Source: Fremontodendron californicum
Taxonomy: Eukaryota > Streptophyta > Magnoliopsida > Malvales > Malvaceae
Length of the DNA: 64,000 nt
Assembly (NCBI GenBank): GCA_030761205.1
Contig: JAULJL010000003.1
Coordinates: 3,038,001-3,102,000 of the forward strand
Direction of reading: 5' to 3'
The translations under genes and the position numbers were made by a program. Below are positions 37,482 through 48,900 of the stretch, piece by piece (the stretch's first letter is position 1; each line of letters starts with the position of its first letter). The notes under the pieces are model-generated. The model had not been told where the DNA came from, did no database searches, and saw only the letters and a list, made by a program, of their open reading frames with translations.

Positions 37482-38400
37482 TAGGGGTGAGCGTTCGATC
37501 GAGTCGAGTGAAAAAAATTCGGATTAGTCGAGTTGACGAGTCCTATTTTGTCAACCAAACTCAATTTGAAATTTTAGCGAATCGAGTCGAGTTAAAACAA
37601 ATTCGAGTCGAGTCGAATCGAATAATTTATTCGAGTTAAAATGTTATCTTGTAAATGTTGATTGACTAGATCATGTTACTGTTATCTTGTAAATGCATGT
37701 ATATCTATAATTTTGAAATTTAGTTCTATGAAATTACAAATATTTTTTTTTGTGTGTTCTATCTTTTCTTATAAATATAACTATCAAAGACTTGTCATAC
37801 TAAATAAATAGCCTACTATTGACCTTTAAAAAAAGAGAATTCATTATCTTTTGAATTTCATCGTTTGGTTAGCTTGGTAATGTGCATGATATCAACCAAA
37901 AGCTTCAATCTTTAACTGAATGAAGCATTGAGTGATAGCCTTCCCTTTTTGAAACTCAAGAAATTCAATGTAAACTTTCAATCTAGACTTGTCAATTTCA
38001 AAGGGAAAAAAAAAATGAATGATAAATTATTAAGACAATAAGTATGCAGTCAACAGCTCATGTGGATTTATTTTTCTACTGAATGGTGACAAACAACAAA
38101 AATAAATGACCCAACAAAAATGGGCTAAAGAGTAAAAAGGGAAGACGAAATAAGGAAAACGCAAAACTCAAGCTTAGTATCAAACTCAAATGAGTAAAAC
38201 GACGTCGTATAGAAATATCTTATTCGGATTTTCGAGTTATTCGAGTTGTATGAATCAAATCCTAGCTAAACTATATAACTCAAATTACTTAGTCGAGTTG
38301 ATCCGAAAATCCGAATAACTCTAATAAACCGAACTATTTAATTCGAAATTTGAAATTTTTTTCGGTTTTTTCGAGTCGAGTCGGATTTTGCTCACCCCTA
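37482..38400. mobile_element. hAT-type MITE/short element with TAGGGGTGAGC ends
   Basis: 919-bp element with 11-bp perfect terminal inverted repeats TAGGGGTGAGC. They are followed by subterminal GAGTCGAGTCG-type motifs on both sides. It is flanked by perfect 8-bp duplications GGTGAAAG at 37474-37481 and 38401-38408. No transposase is visible. The right duplication is also the first 8 bases of a Mutator-type MITE terminus (next entry). Confidence 0.9.
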
Positions 38401-38600
38401 GGTGAAAGTACTTGAAGGTTTCTATATTATATTATCTAATGCAAATTAATCTTTATAATTTATACTATAAAATTAAATAATTTAATTATTAATTTTTTAA
38501 AATTAAAGTAAAAGTAAAATCAGTAACTAAATTAATATGAACCGTTCAAAAAATAATGTGACATTTAAAATTCGTTAAAATGTGACAATTTAAAATCTCT
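38401..38600. mobile_element. Fragment of the Mutator-type MITE seen at 13656
   Basis: About 200 bp beginning GGTGAAAGTACTTGAAGG matches one arm of the element at 13656-14192, allowing for substitutions: the sequence after the tip, then AAATTAATC, AATTTAATTAT and the ACCGTTCAAAAA region in the same order. The opposite arm is not found nearby, so it is a truncated copy. A hAT element inserted at its very tip. Confidence 0.65.
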
Positions 38601-39189
38601 TAAAAAAATGATGTCTCAGCCTGATAGAGAGCTCCTTAAACTAATGAAGTTTTCCTATTTTTCTTATATTAGCCAAAAGAATGAAGCCTCCAATAGTATT
38701 GGTCGCTTTGTTTTGTGTCTGCTAATTATAATTAACAATAAGAGCTTATACCATTAGTTAGGTTGCCTGGCGTTTAGTTTCATTCTGGACTTGATTTTAT
38801 GGTTATTTTAATGCTCCATTGTCATATTCAAGATCATGTCTTGGCTAAAAGAAGAAAATCTAAGGCAAGTGATTGTCTAGATAAACAAATTTCTGGGGTG
38901 ATGTTTTTATCTTCATGCTGAACAGTGAACACAATACAAAGACGATGAAAATGACTGATTAATTTAATTCTTATACCGCAGAAAGATGACATTGTAAATG
39001 GTCTTTTTAGTGATAAATATAAAGAAGTTTGTGAAGAACTTGATTAACGCTTGACACCCAAATGCAACTGAATATTAAAGTATAAACTCAACCTGTTTAT
39101 ATGATTGAAAGGGGATATCAACGGGTCCATATCATATTGCATCCAAGGTCTCAGATGAGATCGCCATGCATTTTGATCAATGTCACAAC
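38601..39189. other. Spacer downstream of RRM gene
   Basis: Should contain the 3' untranslated region of the minus-strand RRM gene ending at 39190. Nothing else is recognisable. Confidence 0.35.
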
Positions 39190-42094
39190 TCAACCTGCTG
39201 ATCCATCACGATCAGTTCGAAGACGGAAAGGAAAATGTGCAAATTGGATTCTCAAGGCCGGGGAGTCAGGTTTCCTGTCATCAAACTTATAACCTGCACA
39301 AAGCCAACATCTTACCATCTAAAAATAATTGACTCCTAATACTGATTCATAGTGCATATTCAACTTTCTACCAAACAAAGATTATGAGAAATTGATGAGC
39401 ATGTAGAACTTCATCACATTTCATGCTCATTGTCAAATATCAACTGAATATATGCCACAAATGATATCGAAAACAATGATGCCAACTATGAAAAGGTTAA
39501 GCAATTAGACTTTAATAAACGAATTATGAAATGCCTTGCATTTCCTCGGGTCGTTTTTCAACATTCCCTTTTTCTTCTGTTGCACCATTATTCTCCTCTT
39601 TAAGTTCTATATGCAACTTTAGTACCTAGATTACCTTGAAGAGCTCCCATGGCAGTCATTGCACATTTTGAGTCATCGAACTCTACAAAGCACAAAACCA
39701 TGGCTCTATCTCCACTCTGCAATTGACTTAATTAGTGAGACAACTATAGAATACAAAGAACACAATAAAACTGAATTAATGGAAGAATAGGATGGAAATA
39801 TGTTAACATCGTGGTATATTAAGCCATTTGTCCCTGACAGTCTCAAGCTATGTTACTCGGACTTGGGTATAAGTGTCGGACACGGATATATTCAATTTTT
39901 TTTTTTAAGATTTTCATGTATTTGGAGGGTCCTTGAAGGATTATATCCTCATACCTATGTCCAGATATGGGTCGGACACGGGTACTTCAAGAAAAATGAA
40001 GAGCCGGAGCAACATAGGTCTCAAGAGGCACTGCATAGAAAGCCTTAAGCACACAACAAATGAATGATAACTCGTCTAAGCCGACTTGGTGTTATTCTAA
40101 CAGAATAAAGCATGTCAAGAAGCTCTAGCAACAAGAGAAAAGATCAAGTAGTAAACTTACACGTCTTGGTTCCTTGTGAATAACTTTGATCTCTTTGTAG
40201 CCAGTAAATGGACGGAAAAGATCTTTGATGTTAAGAAAAGGACTAAAAATGAGCAAAATACAATGAGAATTTGGATATTCAGGCATAATACAGTTTAATT
40301 TTGCATAATATTGTGAAGCACATGTCTTTTCTCTGAAACTTTGCTCAAACATTCTTGGGATGTTGTGAGGAATATATCTATACACGAAAGCATGCATGGG
40401 AAAAAAGGATACGGCCTACTTCTCTTCTTGTACAGTCTGTTGGAAGACCATCCACAAACAGAATGTTAGATTCTCCAGCAGCTACTGAGAGACCATCCCC
40501 GTTTCTCGTGGAGGCATGCTTATCATCGACAACATCAGGAATATCAGGCCTCATGCCTAGTAGACCATCCTGTCTTTGTCCAAATAAGTTTGGATCTTCT
40601 AGAGGAGATGGGTAACCCTTTATGGTAGCTCCATCTGATACAGCACCAAGGCTGGGTTCAGGATGAAGTCCAGCACTTGGACTAATGCCTACAGGAGCAT
40701 CCCATCTTTGGCCAACTAAATTTGGAACTTCTAGTGCAGATAAATAACCCCTAATGGCAGCTCCAGCTGATACAGCACCAAGGCTGGGTTCAGGATGAAC
40801 TCCAGCACTTGGGCTAATGCCAGGAGCATCCCATCTATGGCCAACTAAATGTGAAACTTCTAGAGCAGATGAGTAACCCCTAATGGCAGCTGCAGCTGAT
40901 ACACCACCAAAACTAGGTTCTGGATGAACTCCTGCACTTGAACTAACACCTACCGGAGCATCCCATCTTTGGCCAACTAAACTTGGATCTCCAAAAGAAG
41001 ATGGATAAGCCCTTACGCTAGCTCCGGCAGAAACACCACCAAGATTGGGTTCGGGATTAACTCTGGAATTTGAAATATCATCCACACCATATATCCCAGG
41101 TTGCAATTGATTTATCTGCATGGAAAAGCCAATGAAAGGACATTCTCAGTTACACGATCCCAAAGTTATTTAAGAAAATAATATAATACTATAAATGCCT
41201 TACATCTCTATTTTGAACATCTGTAGACGCAACTTGCATATCAGCACGATGAGATGCCAATGAGGGTGCTTCAGATGAGAAGTAGCCAGGAAAGCTTGGC
41301 CTTGGAACACTACCTGTTGCAATGAAAGTCAACAATCAATAAAACGACGTTAACTTGTTAAGATCAATTTGAAGACAGGACAAGGGAAGCACGAAAACCA
41401 CTAGAACATTCACGATTAAAAGATTCTGAACTGTGAAAGTGTATTTTTCATCATTAAGGTATGCCATGATGAATACCTCAGAGCAGGGCTCCAAACAATC
41501 AAGCAAAAAGTCCCCCCTCCACAAACTATAATTGTTGAAAGTATTAAGTACATGATTGATTAAATTCGATAGGTAGCAAAAACAGGGAAATACTATAACA
41601 GAATATTGACTAAGGGGAATGCAAAGTACTGGTGCCTAACAGAGATTCATAGCAAATGCAGTTCATTAAAAGATATCACCTTTATGATTTTAACGAGACA
41701 CCTAACAAGTCAGGAAATATGGAAACCTTGGCATTAGCCATTGCTAATATTAATTATGTTTAAATAATAAAGAAAAAAAAAAACCCAATAGCTATACTAT
41801 ACATTAAAAGAGTGCCCTCCTTAGATATCCAAGAATGCTTTATGTTAATCAACTCCAACATAGTCCAGTTCAAATGATATCATATAATCACATCCATTAC
41901 AAGAGAAAAAAGAAGCTAAAATTCAAAGCACAACAAAGAGTGAAATAACAATGACCCAAAAAACAAAATTTTAATAAGCAAACAGGTGAAATTCTGGAAA
42001 GAAAAAAAAAAGTGAAAATTATGGGTAAATAAAGACAAGAGTGAGCACCTCTTTCTGCTGCTGCAGCAGGGTATCTGTAATAAGGATCCCCCAT
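39190..42094 (-). CDS. RRM protein of nuclear-speckle RNA-binding (NSR) type, with four ~44-residue repeats
   Basis: Single-RRM RNA-binding protein. Coding exons on the minus strand: 42094-42049, 41313-41204, 41115-40413, 40222-40161, 39716-39635, 39293-39190; 1107 nt, 368 residues plus TGA, all in phase. The start is the ATG at 42094 (MGDPYYRYP); the frame upstream has no earlier ATG before a TTG codon. Residues 71-243 hold four imperfect repeats built on HPEPSLGAVSAGAAIRGY and LVGQRWDAP. The RRM covers about 267-350: RNP2 ILFVDGL, the plant NSR-type LFRPFTGYKEIKVI, RNP1-like VLCFVEFD, then RIQFAHFPFR at the end. In Arabidopsis the nearest proteins I recall are NSRa/NSRb, which bind pre-mRNA and long noncoding RNA and alter splicing in response to auxin and abscisic acid. 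The function is inferred by family only. Intron 39717-40160 carries MITE copy C. Confidence 0.93.
39848..40017 (+). mobile_element. hAT-like MITE, copy C (intron of RRM gene), perfect duplication
   Basis: 170-bp copy with ends CTATGTTACTCGGA and CTATGTTGCTCCGG (inward). It has a perfect 8-bp target-site duplication, GTCTCAAG, at 39840-39847 and 40018-40025. This copy sets the element borders for the whole family. Antisense to the host gene. Confidence 0.93.
40543..41061 (-). repeat. Coding tandem repeat in the RRM gene (4 units of ~129-132 bp)
   Basis: Inside the long third exon. Units encode residues 71-114, 115-157, 158-201 and 202-243. Units 2 and 3 are nearly identical at DNA level, while units 1 and 4 are more diverged, so the array grew by recent internal duplication. 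All units keep the reading frame, with lengths of 44, 43, 44 and 42 codons. Confidence 0.9.
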
Positions 42095-45000
42095 ATGTGT
42101 CTGCAACTCTCCCTGTTCTTCTTTAACTTGATGGAACTTGAAACTTGAAACCTGAAATCGAAACCCCTATTGGCGATTTTGGTGATAGGAAAGGGAGGAA
42201 AGAGACAAATGAAAGAAAAAAACTTTGGGCTCTGCTCGGTTTAGGCCTAAAAGGTTCTAACTTCTGTTGGGTTAGGCTAAATAGTCCAATAAGGAAACTC
42301 CACCATTTTTGTTTTGCTCCTAATTGTTTTGTTATACAGTGACTTTTTTTTTTTTCTCTTATAATTTGTTCTGTCTTTCCTTGTTACAAATTGGGATTCA
42401 AGCTCCAATCCACACCTTTTCTTAAGAAAAAAAATGAACAAAAGTTTAATATTCGGATTATTGATAGAAAATGAATGATCAATTTATATCACATAAACCT
42501 TAGATTTTAAGATCTACATTTGGATTGATAAGTATCATACCAAAACCAAACCTAGTTAAATCCAGGTTTTTTTCAATTGATTCATGCAGTCATTCTTAAA
42601 AAATTGCATCCAATAAATTTAGAACTCGAATCCAAACATATATAATCCATTCCCTATTCTTAAATTATAACCTCTTTTATACAAAAAAAAAAAAAATAAT
42701 AATAATAAAACCTAATTTTCAAGACATTGCTCAATTGTTAGTTGACATTTAATTGATTTAAAGCCTCAAATAAGATTGCAGTATAGTCTAAGTAATTTTC
42801 ATTATCAAATTGTTTAATTCAAGAACATGTAAATCACTATTACTCAATCTGATTCAAATTTCCAACTATTCTTTTTATCCTGCAAAAAGTAATGAATAAA
42901 AAACCGAATAAAAAATCAAAACTTGTGTGTCCTAAATGGTGTAAAGAAAGATGAAAGATAAACATATAATTTTTTTTTCTTTACTTTCTCATGTCACCCA
43001 CCCTACAAATGTACATTTCAATGTTTTTATGTACAAATACAAAAGTAAACGTGCGACTATCTCCACTATAGAAAGAAAAAAAAGGAAAGAACTTCATTTT
43101 CAGCACATTTTTACGAAAAAGTTTACCAGATCGAAAGAATCCTGTAGCAAACGGGATTGATTCCACTTCCTTGCTGTTAAATACGTCCCTCTTCTCTTTC
43201 TCTCTTGCCGATTCCGAACCCAGGAGGAGAGTCGCTCAGCCGACTAAAGCTAAATGATTCTGGATTTAATTTGATTGGGTCATATAATTATTTTTTAAAA
43301 ATATTTAATTTTTTTCAAAAAAAAATAACATCTTAGATCAATTCCCGACATCTCCAAATTTTTTTATACAGAAATACCCAGCAATGAGATATATCATCAC
43401 ATGACCAAGAACTGTCACTGTCCAATAATAGATGTCCACGTTAGCCTTGGGTACTACTACTAGGCCCAGATGAACTGGTTTTTCTGTTTTCTTTTTCTTT
43501 TGTACAGAAGGATCCTTTGGTCTAATTATGGTACAACTCACCACACATGAGAAATACATATTACTTAAAGAGCTATGGCAGAGCATTGCCGGTTCCACAG
43601 CTAGATTTTAACTGTGAAAAGTCTTTATTTTTAAGACAACATTGTCTGCATTGAAACAGGTAATCTTTCCTTCTCACATATCCAAAAAAAAATACTTCTG
43701 ACCTGGAATCTATCTCAAGAGATATACAAATCCTTTGAAAGAGATTCGGAAATTGGATCAATCTATCTCAAGATTTACACATATGGTTTAGTGAATAAAA
43801 AAGTTGAGAGTTTAAGGTTTGATTTCAAATCTATATTAAACAGATTCATTGTCTTAACATTAATAGAGAAAGTAATTTTTATATCAACTGATTTGTTAGC
43901 ATTAACAATTCAAGTCATAAGTTTAATGTAAGATTATTTATTATTTATGATACATATAATAGCATTTTTTTTTTGACCAAATCAAATTTAAGCTAATGTT
44001 TTGTTGGATTCTTATCATGTCTTTCATTAAAATATTATTCACTTCAAACTAGGTGAAATCCACAAATACTCACCAAAATAAAATAAGAATTTTTTTTGAT
44101 ACATTAATGCAATTAAGGATCGGATAGCTTGTTTGGCCCGACAGGTACGGTTTGTATTTGATCGAACCTAAGTATAATTTCTTTTTGATTCGGATTGGTC
44201 CAGTCTGAATCACTATTTAACTGATAAAAAATATTTTGTATTTAAATTTAATTATATAAATATTAAAATAAAAATAAAAAATGTTTTTTAAATTTTATTA
44301 TTATTATTTAAACAGTAAATCCGGCAGGCAGGTCGGTTCGAGATCGCCCAAGGCCGGGCCTAAGTAAAGAAAATAAAAAAATTTCAGGCCGTGATCGACC
44401 CGACCCATGAGCAGGTCTACATTAATGGTAAATTTTTTAATCACCATCTTTTAAAAAAAAAAAATTGCATTTAATACATTATTTTTATTAAATTCAATAA
44501 AAATTAATGTATTAATTATAATTTTTTTATAACTATCAACTTATTCAATATCACTAAACACTAATTAATATTATTTTTTTCATAAAGAATTTATAATCTT
44601 CATATTTAAAAAAAATAATAATAATATTAAGAATTTTACTAACAAGTGACATAAAGATACTCTTTATGGTTATTATATATAATATAATATCTTCATCCAA
44701 TATATTATAAATGATAAATAAAATTATCAACTACTACATTTAATACAATAATATATTATAAATATTATATTAACTAATTTTAAAAAATATTTTAAGGACA
44801 TTCGTTAGCAAAATTTTAATATTAAAAAGACAAGAACATGTTAAATTGTCCTAATATTTTATTATTTGTTCTTAGAACCGATAGAAGAGAACAATAATGC
44901 ACAGAGTAAATTTGTGTGTGAGCATTAAGAGAAGAGATCAACCTCAATTTTTTAAGCAGCAAAAGACAGCCAATCACTGACCAGAGAATAAAAAAGAAAG

Positions 45001-45946
45001 ACAAAAACAGACAAAAAAACCCAAATCTTATTCTAGGCGAGTGCACAGCACTCTCCAATTATAACCCAACACCAGGTGGGCCCTCCTTGCAGCTTTCTTG
45101 TCCTAAAATGTGTTAAAATATCATTAATGATCGGAAAACGACACCTCTCTACACCAGGCCTCGAAGTGTTACTCACGCGTTTGTTACCGCGATTGAGAGT
45201 TCCCCACTCCAACGCTGACAACACTCGTTAAATAAACTTATGGCTTAATAAATAAAAAAATTTATATTTAATGCATTAATAATATTTAAAATTTATAATA
45301 TCAATAAATTATAATAAAAAAATATTAATTAGTGTTTATTAATATTGATTAATGTGATATTTATAAAAAAAATATAATAAATATATTATTTTTTTTAATT
45401 CAGTAAAAATAATATATTAAATATAAAATTTATTTTTAAAATAATAAATAAATAATTTTTAATTGATATTTATAGACATCGATTAAACGGACCTATCACA
45501 ATAAAATATTTTATTTATGAATAAAACAAAAAAAAAATTATAAATAAATATTAATGAAATATATATTTTTTATTTTAATTTTTAAATAAATATTAATAAG
45601 ATATGAATGTACTCTACATAAAAATACATAAAAAATAAAATAAAAAACACCAAAACTCCCCTGCTCCCAATCCCATCCTGAACCCGCTTCAAAGAAAGCA
45701 TCAAAACACAGCCTCGTGGATGGTTTTGATTGCGTTTAAAAATAAAAGGAACGTGAGAGTGGAAGTAGAGGATAAACAGGAAGATCAGTGAAGGAGTTCT
45801 GTTTCTCTTCCATCATCTCTTTGTTGGCTGTTGCAGTAAATGAGAAAGTTTTTGTTTTTCTTTCAAGTGTGAGAAAGAGAGAAAATATATAAATATATAT
45901 ATATAGAGAGAGAGAGAGTGAAAGGGAGGTTTTAGAGAGAGAGGAA
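42095..45946. other. Divergent spacer between RRM gene and NDR kinase
   Basis: 3.85 kb between head-to-head genes. 42095-42330 is probably leader and promoter of the RRM gene. 43150-43250 is a GC-balanced island with pyrimidine tracts and could be a distal leader exon of that gene. It contains a hAT MITE at 44110-44419. 44420-45640 is AT-rich without features. 45640-45946 should be the NDR core promoter and leader, with (TA)n and (GA)n runs at about 45886-45918. Confidence 0.4.
44110..44419. mobile_element. hAT-type MITE related to 15095-15345
   Basis: 310-bp element flanked by perfect 8-bp duplications CATTAATG (44102-44109 and 44420-44427). The right end GAGCAGGTCTA matches the right end of the element at 15095-15345. 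Like that element it has GC-rich arms with GGCCCGAC and GGCCGGGCC motifs around an AT core. The left terminal repeat is decayed. Confidence 0.75.
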
Positions 45947-48900
45947 ATGGAGGGCATAAAGGAAGAAGTGAGTGGAGAAGAGGAGGTGTTAGGGTCAAGC
46001 TTGACGATGGAGAAGGTGGCGGCGGCTAAACAGTTTATTGAGAATCATTACAGAGCTCAGACGAAGAATATTCAAGAACGCAAAGAAAGGTATTGTTTTT
46101 ACTTATTCTTAAAAAATATATATATATTTTTGGTATTGTTTATGATCTTTTGTTTGGTTGCTGAGAAATTTAAAAAAGAAAAGATAGGAACTTTGAATGG
46201 TAGATTAGTGCATTTTTGTGTGGAATCAATGAACTTTGTAGTCAGCTGAACCTAACTTCAATTACTTCTTTCTTTCTTCTTTTTTTTTTTAAATATAATT
46301 TTTGATTTTGAGCTGAGAGCCTGGTGCTTGTTTTGTATGTGGCTTAGTTCCATTTTTCCTGATACTGTTTGGGAGTGGATAAATGTCAAATTAGGTTTCT
46401 TTGTTAGGAAGTGGAGCATTTAATAGGAGTAATTGAACTGCTTCCCCAAATCAGGTCAATTTTTCGAAAATTGGATTTCAAAGTATCAACTCAAGAAAGA
46501 TTTTGTGTATTTTTCCTTGCTTTTCTCACCAATTATAGGGCTTATTAAATCTGATCTGGTGCATGATTAATTATCAATGCAAAGTTTGCCCCAGTTGGAA
46601 GTTACTATTAACTGTCTTTTACAGTTTTCTAAGAGTTGGCAGTTTTAACTTTTGATGATCCAAACATTTCTTTGTACTATTGATATTTTCTAGTTCTAGG
46701 TCATGGATTTTCTTTTTCTTTTATTACTTTTTCTCTGAAAGTCCAAACACCCCCTCCCCCAAGAAAAAAAAACAACAAGAAAGGGGATCCTATTACTTGT
46801 GTCCTTAGGAAAGAATAAAAAAAGAATAATAAAGTTAAAAGCGAAGTTTTATTTTGGAAAATGATGGAAAATTTGGGACTAATATAAATATCTGTGTATT
46901 TTATGTTTTCTGATTGGTCTTGCCGTTGTTGTCTATGTGATGAGGTACATATGCATTCCAATATATATTCAATTAAGTCAATGAAGGAAAGCATGTTTTG
47001 CTTCATTGATGTTTAGGATGTGCACCTTTTTTTTGAAGTAAGGATCTGCACATTTCATTTGTTGAAAACGGGGTCATTTCAATACTTAGGTTGGTTCATC
47101 ACAACCATGATATTGTTTTTTGTGCAGCATGTAGATTAAAATATCTGATTTCATAGTCAAATTATTATCTTTAGCATTCATCCACAATAAACCTACGAAT
47201 TACATGTGGTACATGATATTTTAAACTTTATTTGATAAAGGATTCTTGAATCAATGCTAGAATATGACTTTTGGGTTATTTGGGAATTGAGATTTATTGC
47301 AATGAAGTTTCTAATTCCTTGTAACATTGTTTTCTTCAACTTGATGTATCCTTCTCCAAAATGTTGTCAGCATTTGTATGCTTGGAATTGGTAATGCAGA
47401 TTTCAAGTTAATAACATGATTTCATTTCATTGCAGACGATGGGTCCTAGAGAGAAAGTTAGCTGCTTCAGATGTGCCCAAGGAGGAACAGATCAATCTGA
47501 TAAAGGATTTAGAGAGGAAAGAGACAGAGTTTATGAGACTTAAAAGGCACAAGATTTGTGTCGATGATTTTGATCTTTTGACCATTATTGGAAGGGGAGC
47601 CTTTGGTGAGGTTAGAATGCTAATGCTTGTTATATGTCAAACTATTTGTTGTTTCTAATATAAGCTGCTTAATAGTCCCTTTTATTTGAAAAAATGTGTT
47701 GCTTTTTGCTTCTTATTTATATTACCATTCATGCATTGGCTGCCTGGAGTATTTTATTGTTCATATTTTTCTGCAGGTTCAACTGTGTCGGGAGAAGAAA
47801 TCTGGAAATATTTATGCAATGAAGAAGTTAAAGAAATCTGAAATGCTTATGAGAGGACAGGTAACATGCAAATTACCATTCATTTAATTGATACCTCTAA
47901 AGTCAGAGTTGAGGAGATTGGAACTTTTGCCAACCATCTGCCTCAATATTAAACCTCTTGGTTTTAAAACCTATGCAGACACTCTCTACATATTAACATC
48001 CCTTGATTTAAAACTAACTCCAACTTTGTTGTATACTACATCAGATTAAGGCATGATTTTGTATCCCTTGTCTATTCTCCCCTGATTTTCAGCTGGTGTC
48101 TGCTCCTTGGTTGATAACTAACCTTCTTATAAATATCACATGCTTTAAATTCAACTATTTTGTCATTTTCCATTAAAGTCCTTTCTATACTGCTAATCTA
48201 ACAAAATGTATTTGACTCCTTAGGTGGAACATGTTAGAGCGGAGAGGAACTTGCTGGCAGAAGTTGCGAGCCACTGCATAGTAAAACTTTATTATTCATT
48301 TCAGGATGCTGAATACTTATATTTGATCATGGAATATCTTCCTGGTGGTGATATGATGACTCTGCTGATGAGGGAGGATACCTTAACTGAAAATGTGGCT
48401 AAGTTTTACATTGCTCAAAGTGTCTCGGCCATTGAGTCTATTCACAAACATAATTACATTCACAGGTTAATATTTTAGCTTTCCCTACTATGTTGTCTAA
48501 TTAATTCATTTTGAAGCAAGGTGATGTGGTAATTTCTGTTGATAATTGTACAAGTTATGGTTTACCCCATCTTATTTCTTTACATCACTTTCTTTCCAGA
48601 GACATTAAACCTGACAACCTTCTTCTGGACAAAAATGGTCACATGAAGTTATCAGATTTTGGCCTTTGTAAGCCTCTTGATTGTACAAATTTACCAGCAA
48701 TCCATGAGAATAAGCCCATGGATGATGAAAATATGACAGAACCTATGGATATTGATGGATGTATTCCTGATGCGGACAATAAAAGCAGTTGGAGAAGCCC
48801 TCGTGAGCAGCTTCAGCATTGGCAGATGAACAGAAGAAAGTTGGTATGTATGCAATTCACTTCACAGTTGTATTTTTTTAATGCATGTATTCTCAAAGTA

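Noticed and set aside
39101..39292. Plus-strand 63-codon open frame
   Set aside because: It is the antisense shadow of the last RRM-gene exon (39293-39190).
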